A DNA stretch of 10,827 nucleotides from DASWVC01 sp036401335 (lineage in GTDB: Bacteria; Verrucomicrobiota; Verrucomicrobiia; Chthoniobacterales; JAFAMB01): contig DASWVC010000307.1 of NCBI GenBank assembly GCA_036401335.1, forward strand, positions 1-10,827, in the 5' to 3' direction. The position numbers were made by a program, and so were the translations under genes. Below are positions 6,948 through 10,827 of this stretch, in pieces. Position 1 is the first letter of the stretch. Each line of letters opens with the position of its first letter. A model generated the notes under the pieces. It saw nothing but the letters and a program-made list of their open reading frames with translations. It ran no database searches and was not told the DNA's origin.

Positions 6948-8036
6948 CTAAACCGCTCGACCGTTTTCGTCGAACAGGTGAGCGTCCTTCAGCTGAAAAT
7001 CGAATCCGACGGAGTCGGCGTGCTTAAAGTCGTGGAACCCTTTGACGCTGATCGTGACGCGGTGGCCGCTCGGCGTGGTGCCGTGCACGTAGGTCAGATC
7101 GCCCAGGCCTTCCACCACTTCGATGGTAAGCAAACCTTTGCCCTGATGGGGCGGAACCACCGTCAAGTGTTCCGGCCGGATCCCAAACGTAAGCTTCGCG
7201 GCTGGGCTCACTGCCACCGGGTGTTTGGCCGGGATCGTTACCGTCGCAACCGCAAAGTCGGGGCTTTCCACCGTTACCGCCGCAGGTCCCGTCTGGTGCA
7301 CGCGAACCTGCAAAAAGTTCATTTTCGGCGCCCCGAGAAACCCTGCCACGAACAGGTTGGCCGGCCGTGAGTAAAGTTCAATCGGCGGACCAATCTGTTC
7401 AATGTCACCGGCATTGAGCACCACGATCTTGTCGGCCAAGGTCATTGCCTCAACCTGGTCATGGGTGACGTAGATCATGGTTGCCTGAAGTTCGCTGTGC
7501 AGCTTGGAAAGCTCGATTCGCATCTGGACCCGCAGCTCGGCATCGAGGTTTGACAGGGGCTCGTCGAAGAGGAAGACCTCGGGTTCGCGCACGATCGCCC
7601 GGCCAATCGCCACCCGTTGCCGCTGACCGCCTGAAAGTTCTTTCGGGCGTCGTTTAAGGTACGGGGTAAGGTGAAGGATTTCCGCCGCTCGCGCCACCCG
7701 TTCCCGGATCTCCTGTTTTGGACGTTTGGCCATTTTCAGCCCAAAACCCATGTTTTCCTCGACGTTCATGTGCGGGTAAAGGGCGTACGTCTGGAACACC
7801 ATGGCCACGCCGCGGTTGGCCGGGTCCACGTCGTTAACTTTGTGCCCGCCGATCCATACTTCCCCTTCGTTAACCGGTTCCAGCCCGGCGATGATCCGCA
7901 GCAACGTCGATTTGCCGCAACCAGACGGCCCGACAAACACCACCAACTCACCATCCTTCACGTCCAGGCTAACGCCGTGGATGACCTCGGTGGTGCCAAA
8001 ACTTTTAACGATGCCGACGAGCTTGAGGTCTGCCAT
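6948..8036 (-). CDS. Sugar ABC transporter ATP-binding protein, MalK/UgpC/MsmX type
   Basis: This 362-residue cytoplasmic ATPase should energise a CUT1-type carbohydrate importer. Walker A is GPSGCGKST (36-44), the Q-loop glutamine is in MVFQTYALYPHM (Q82), the signature is LSGGQRQRVAIGRAI (from 134), Walker B is VFLFDEP (D158, E159), the D-loop is SNLD (162-165) and the switch His is in YVTHDQVEAMTLADK (H192). From about residue 237 a TOBE/MalK-like regulatory domain follows, with FGIRPEHL and LGDLTYVHG. The length and all catalytic residues are intact. No permease or solute-binding gene is nearby, which fits the shared ATPases (MsmX-like) that serve several sugar importers; that is inference. 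The ATG at 8036 has only a poor ribosome binding site; an AGGAG lies too far upstream (about 30 bases) to help. The specific sugar cannot be stated. Confidence 0.96.
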   Translation of the reverse strand: MADLKLVGIVKSFGTTEVIHGVSLDVKDGELVVFVGPSGCGKSTLLRIIAGLEPVNEGEVWIGGHKVNDVDPANRGVAMVFQTYALYPHMNVEENMGFGLKMAKRPKQEIRERVARAAEILHLTPYLKRRPKELSGGQRQRVAIGRAIVREPEVFLFDEPLSNLDAELRVQMRIELSKLHSELQATMIYVTHDQVEAMTLADKIVVLNAGDIEQIGPPIELYSRPANLFVAGFLGAPKMNFLQVRVHQTGPAAVTVESPDFAVATVTIPAKHPVAVSPAAKLTFGIRPEHLTVVPPHQGKGLLTIEVVEGLGDLTYVHGTTPSGHRVTISVKGFHDFKHADSVGFDFQLKDAHLFDENGRAV

Positions 8037-8480
8037 GAGAAACGGGAAGAATAAAACCGGCTGATCTCCTAACAGACTCTGACCCTTGACGCAAGTTGCC
8101 CCTCAAGGCGAGGCCGGGCCGGGCAGCGGGTGAGCGGCCGGGCCAGGCACGGTGCGGCCGCCATCAAGGTCCGGGTAACAAGAAAAAATGTGCAGAATTT
8201 TGAAACTTCGCCCGAATCCACGGGTTGAGGTGTGTGATGTTCACAATGAGATGCCTGTCACCGCCGTTGCGACCGCCCGGAAGGGTGGCTGCCAGCGGAG
8301 CCGGCCGAAAGCTGCCGGACGATTCTGGCAGGCGCGAATTTTGAACCCGGTCTGGCAAAGGCCGTGAGCAAGACCTGCCCACAACACCAGACTGCCTGAA
8401 TCCAGCCTCATACCCGTTAAAGGTACAGAGAATGGCTTCGGGAAGACCCTGAACTGTAAAAACCTTGATTAACTCTGATT
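8037..8480. other. Divergent spacer between ATPase and small-peptide genes
   Basis: These roughly 440 bases contain the start regions of two divergent genes. A very GC-rich patch at 8112-8160 carries GGCCGGGCC twice (8112-8120 and 8136-8144). A 72-codon minus-strand frame at 8164-8382 is open but does not look like a protein. No RNA gene or clear promoter was recognised. Confidence 0.5.
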
Positions 8481-8639
8481 ATGAATAAAGCCATCCTCAT
8501 TACGGCCGCCCTGTTCGCTTTTGGCGTGGCGGCACAGGCGCAGAATGCCACCCCAAGTCCGGCGGCTTCGATGTCTCCTAAAAGCACCAAAAGCATGCAC
8601 CACCACAAAAAGCACAAGACTTCAAAGAGCTCGATGTAA
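8481..8639 (+). CDS. Small exported His/Lys/Ser-rich peptide, unknown function
   Basis: This 52-codon gene encodes a likely secreted or periplasmic peptide. The start MNKAILITAALFAFGVAAQA is a textbook signal peptide with an AQA cleavage site after residue 20. The mature part of about 32 residues is rich in Ser, Lys and His (NATPSPAASMSPKS, then MHHHKKHKTSKSSM) and has no cysteine or recognisable domain. The cluster of four His among basic residues suggests metal or polyanion binding, but this is inference. The stop is followed by two hairpins, the second a strong intrinsic terminator, which supports a real transcribed gene. The start has no clear ribosome binding site; AT-rich sequence precedes it. 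It lies between a divergent ABC ATPase gene and a convergent ribD gene, so it is probably a single-gene unit. No family recognised. Confidence 0.75.
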   Translation: MNKAILITAALFAFGVAAQAQNATPSPAASMSPKSTKSMHHHKKHKTSKSSM

Positions 8640-8648
8640 AGGTGCATC

Positions 8649-8669
8649 CCCAGGCGTTTACAGCCTGGG
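8649..8669 (+). other. Hairpin just after the small-peptide stop codon
   Basis: CCCAGGC (8649-8655) and GCCTGGG (8663-8669) form a perfect seven-base stem with a seven-base loop, starting nine bases after the stop codon. No T tract follows, so alone it is not a terminator; it may stabilise the transcript 3' end or act together with the next hairpin. Confidence 0.55.
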
Positions 8670-8675
8670 TCAATC

Positions 8676-8708
8676 ATGCCCGCGGTCCTCTGGTCCGCGG
8701 GCATTTTT
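8676..8708 (+). terminator. Rho-independent terminator of the small-peptide gene
   Basis: ATGCCCGCGG (8676-8685) pairs perfectly with CCGCGGGCAT (8695-8704) across a nine-base loop, and TTTTT follows at 8704-8708. This is a strong intrinsic terminator for plus-strand transcription from the small-peptide gene. It sits just before the convergent ribD stop; on the minus strand no T tract follows the hairpin, so it is probably one-directional. Confidence 0.85.
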
Positions 8709-8740
8709 GTGTCCGGCAGCGAAAACCGGAATTCAGCCGT

Positions 8741-9775
8741 TCAAAGCGGGCCCTTTTCGACCGTTCCGCGGACGAGCAGGTCACCACCCAAACGTTGGAA
8801 CGACACGTTTTCCAATTCATCCGCGTCGTCGTTCGCAGGCACGCCGGTGCCCGCTACGCTGCAGACGGGGCCTCCGGTGAGGCAGGGGGCGAAAAAGGCC
8901 CACACCTCATCGATCCAGCCGCCGTCACGGAGCGATCCGAACACATGGCCCCCGCCTTCAACCAGAAGGCGCGTTACGCCCCGGCGGCCGAGGTCCTCCA
9001 GCAACGTCGACCAAGGCTGGTGCCGGTAAATAAGGGTGCGCTCCCGGAATGCGTCCGTGAAGAGGCGCGCCCCGGCGGGAAGGTCGCCGGACCGTGTGAC
9101 CACGACCCGCCACGGCGGAGGTTCCTTCAGGGGCCCCACTCGGACGGTGAGCTGTGGATCATCCCGGCGCAGTGTCCCGGCTCCGATCAGGATGGCGTCC
9201 ACCGTCCGTCGGAGGCGCTGCACCTTGAACCGGGCCCGTTTGCCCGTCAGCCAGGTTGATTCTCCCGGCGGCCGGCTGAGGCGGCCGTCCAAAGATTGCG
9301 CGTACTTGGCAATGACCCAGGGACGCCCGGTGGCAATCCACCGGTTGAATCCCACATTCAACGCCGTACATTCCGTTTCCAGAACCCCGGAAGTCACCTC
9401 GACGCCATGAAGGCGGAGCTGTTGCAACCCCTGGCCGCGGTGGCGAGGGTTGGGGTCGATGCTGCCAATCACCACGCGGGCGATCCGGGCGGCAATCAAC
9501 GCGTCGGTGCATGGCGGCGTCCGGCCATGGGTCGAACACGGTTCAAGGGTGACGTAGGCTGTTGCGCCTGCTGCCGCCTCAGTGGCCGGAAGGGCTCGCA
9601 AAGCTTCCACCTCCGCATGTGGACCACCGGCGCGGCGGTGAAAACCCCGTGCCAGAATCTGGCCATTCCGGACAATGAGGGCGCCGACGGCCGGGTTGGG
9701 ACTGGTGTGGCCGAGGCCTTTGCGCGCCTCGCGCAGCGCCAAACGCATGAAATGGCCGTCGAGTGGATCGTTCAC
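8741..9775 (-). CDS. ribD: Bifunctional riboflavin biosynthesis deaminase/reductase RibD
   Basis: RibD converts the pyrimidine product of GTP cyclohydrolase II in two steps: deamination of 2,5-diamino-6-ribosylamino-4(3H)-pyrimidinone phosphate, then NADPH-dependent side-chain reduction to the ribitylamino compound. The N-terminal deaminase has the zinc site HAE (H53, E55) and PCSTHGRTPPC (C80, C89), preceded by TSPNPAVGALIV. The reductase domain from about residue 152 shows KYAQSLDGRL, ILIGAGTLRRDDPQLTVR and LLVEGGGHVFGSL near residue 271. Its 344 residues fit a normal-length, intact enzyme. The start is a GTG at 9775, whose VNDPLDGHFMRLAL matches the family's usual N-terminus; an ATG nine codons inside would cut into the first helix. 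It lies 59 bases downstream of the MscS-type gene on the same strand and may share its transcript. No other rib genes and no FMN riboswitch are seen here. Confidence 0.96.
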   Translation of the reverse strand: MNDPLDGHFMRLALREARKGLGHTSPNPAVGALIVRNGQILARGFHRRAGGPHAEVEALRALPATEAAAGATAYVTLEPCSTHGRTPPCTDALIAARIARVVIGSIDPNPRHRGQGLQQLRLHGVEVTSGVLETECTALNVGFNRWIATGRPWVIAKYAQSLDGRLSRPPGESTWLTGKRARFKVQRLRRTVDAILIGAGTLRRDDPQLTVRVGPLKEPPPWRVVVTRSGDLPAGARLFTDAFRERTLIYRHQPWSTLLEDLGRRGVTRLLVEGGGHVFGSLRDGGWIDEVWAFFAPCLTGGPVCSVAGTGVPANDDADELENVSFQRLGGDLLVRGTVEKGPL

Positions 9776-9834
9776 CGCAGTAATCTGCCGTGTCCCGGTG
9801 GGGAGCGCAAAATGCCTTTGGCCGGCCCGTTATT

Positions 9835-10827
9835 CTAAAGCTCGAAGAATGCACGTAAACGCCGAAGCAGCCCCTCTTTTTCCTCGGCTCCAAGGGGAAT
9901 GCGGCTGCCCGCTTCCGCCCGGGCAAAATGTTTCTGGATGGCGTTCTGGCGTTGAACCAACGTTTCGGACAACGCTTCAGCCAAGGCCGGCTGCTGGCGA
10001 AGCAGCACGCCCATGGCGTGTTTCGGAATTTCAACAACCTCGCAATCCTCGCACGCGTTCACGGTGGCGCTGCGCGGATCGCCGGTAAGGAAAGAGAGCT
10101 CGCCGAAACAATCGCCGGATTGCAATTCGCCGACGCGGAGTTCACGGCCGTCCCGTTCGCTGAAGACATGGGCCGTGCCTGCCCCGAGGATGAACATGGA
10201 ATCACCGGGGCTGCCCTGGCGGATGATGGTTTCGCCACGCCCGAACCGCATCCAGCGGGCCTCAGCCGCCAGCAGCTGAATCTGGTCCGCGCTCAGCAGG
10301 GCGAACAGTGGCTGGGCGGACAAAAGGTTGACGATCAATCCATTTCGCTCGGTGTTCTTCGGCCGGCTGCGCCCAAGCAGGCGTACGGGCACGGAGAAAG
10401 CGATTCGACGCCGGTCGAATTCGTACCAGCAATTTGTGCGCACGGCGTCCATGATGCGTTGATACAAACGGTCGTCATCGATCCAGAATTTCAGTTCGTA
10501 AGTAATCCCCGATTCGTCGAACGCCGTCAGGTAAGCGGCGGGGGCCGGTGCGGGGTGCACGCCGGGAACCGCTGCGGTGCACGTCACCAGGGCGTCTTTC
10601 ACGAAATTCGGGGGCGCCGTCGCATCAACGGTCACCCGTAGGCGGACCGCGTGCAGGCGCGTCGGGAAACAAAGGTTGACGATTGTCTCCTTGGCCAGCT
10701 GGCTGTTGGGGACATTGAAACTGACGTCATCGTTGTTGCGAAAACGGGTGGAACGCCAGGTAATTTCCACGACCTGCACGGGTTGGCCTTGCAGGATCAG
10801 CCAATCGCTGACTTTGAAGGCATGCCC
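9835..10827 (-). CDS. MscS-family channel with C-terminal cyclic-nucleotide-binding domain, 5'-truncated by window
   Basis: About 330 C-terminal residues are visible; the frame is open to the right edge, so the start and the membrane helices lie outside. The first visible residues, FKVSDWLILQGQP, then VVEITWRSTRFR and FNVPNSQL, are the beta domain of small-conductance mechanosensitive channels. After the MscS alpha/beta domain, visible residues about 166-281 form a cNMP-binding domain: PLFALLSADQIQLLAAEARW, then IIRQGSPGDSMFILGAGTAH, and a complete phosphate-binding cassette FGELSFLTGDPRSATV with the conserved Glu and Arg. This matches the bCNG type of MscS relative, in which cyclic nucleotide binding modulates an inner-membrane channel. 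An internal GTG at 10779 is not the true start, because channel sequence continues upstream of it. ribD follows 59 bases downstream. Classification is secure; gating by cAMP is known for relatives and inferred here. Confidence 0.93.
   Translation of the reverse strand, partial: GHAFKVSDWLILQGQPVQVVEITWRSTRFRNNDDVSFNVPNSQLAKETIVNLCFPTRLHAVRLRVTVDATAPPNFVKDALVTCTAAVPGVHPAPAPAAYLTAFDESGITYELKFWIDDDRLYQRIMDAVRTNCWYEFDRRRIAFSVPVRLLGRSRPKNTERNGLIVNLLSAQPLFALLSADQIQLLAAEARWMRFGRGETIIRQGSPGDSMFILGAGTAHVFSERDGRELRVGELQSGDCFGELSFLTGDPRSATVNACEDCEVVEIPKHAMGVLLRQQPALAEALSETLVQRQNAIQKHFARAEAGSRIPLGAEEKEGLLRRLRAFFEL

Noticed and set aside
8112..8144. Two copies of GGCCGGGCC
   Set aside because: Short, only two copies, in a very GC-rich patch; it could easily arise by chance and no function is suggested.
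8417..8704. 95-codon minus-strand frame with a hydrophobic centre
   Set aside because: The hydrophobic stretch is the antisense of the small-peptide gene, and its start lies inside the terminator hairpin.
8642..9259. 205-codon plus-strand open frame beginning right after the small-peptide gene
   Set aside because: It runs through the strong terminator and antisense to ribD, and its translation lacks any recognisable motif.
9928..10641. 237-codon plus-strand open frame
   Set aside because: Antisense to the MscS/CNBD gene, which has clear family motifs in its own frame.

Overview
The window is GC-rich DNA of about 60% G+C carrying ordinary chromosomal bacterial genes. Most lack a strong Shine-Dalgarno sequence, and several seem to start with GTG. 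Long non-coding spacers and two apparent gene remnants lie between the genes. The mix (LytS/LytTR pair, Gfo/Idh/MocA oxidoreductase with a cupin, WXXGXW-type lipoprotein, CNBD-DUF1003 protein, MalK-type ATPase) would suit a soil or freshwater Verrucomicrobiota-like bacterium. That placement is inference: no rRNA or marker gene is present, and Planctomycetota or Acidobacteriota cannot be excluded.

Layout: (1) 1-803 has no intact gene, but 118-290 is a DUF1801 gene that has lost its middle. (2) 804-2980, minus strand: a two-component system, with a LytS-type membrane histidine kinase followed closely by a LytTR response regulator. (3) 2981-3952 is a spacer of about 970 bases holding a possible frameshifted small gene. 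(4) 3953-5420, minus strand: a cupin gene overlapping a Gfo/Idh/MocA oxidoreductase gene, probably one small catabolic operon, with a palindrome upstream that could be its operator. (5) 5777-6927, plus strand: a small lipoprotein and a CNBD-DUF1003 membrane protein, probably co-transcribed, preceded by two dyad elements. (6) 6948-8036, minus strand: an orphan MalK/UgpC-type sugar ABC ATPase, convergent with the previous pair. (7) 8481-8639, plus strand: a 52-residue exported, His/Lys/Ser-rich peptide followed by two hairpins, the second a good intrinsic terminator. (8) 8741-10827, minus strand: a MscS-type channel with a C-terminal cyclic-nucleotide-binding domain (cut by the right edge), followed by ribD.

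Functionally the window mixes signalling and envelope-stress genes (LytS/LytTR, lipoprotein with CNBD-DUF1003, CNBD-gated MscS) with sugar or polyol metabolism (cupin/oxidoreductase, MalK-like ATPase) and riboflavin synthesis (RibD). I found no CRISPR array, prophage, insertion sequence, tRNA or rRNA. No clearly new multi-gene system stands out. The most unusual items are the two gene remnants, the small peptide, the dyad elements, and the contrast between two cyclic-nucleotide-domain membrane proteins, one of which lacks the usual phosphate-binding arginine.
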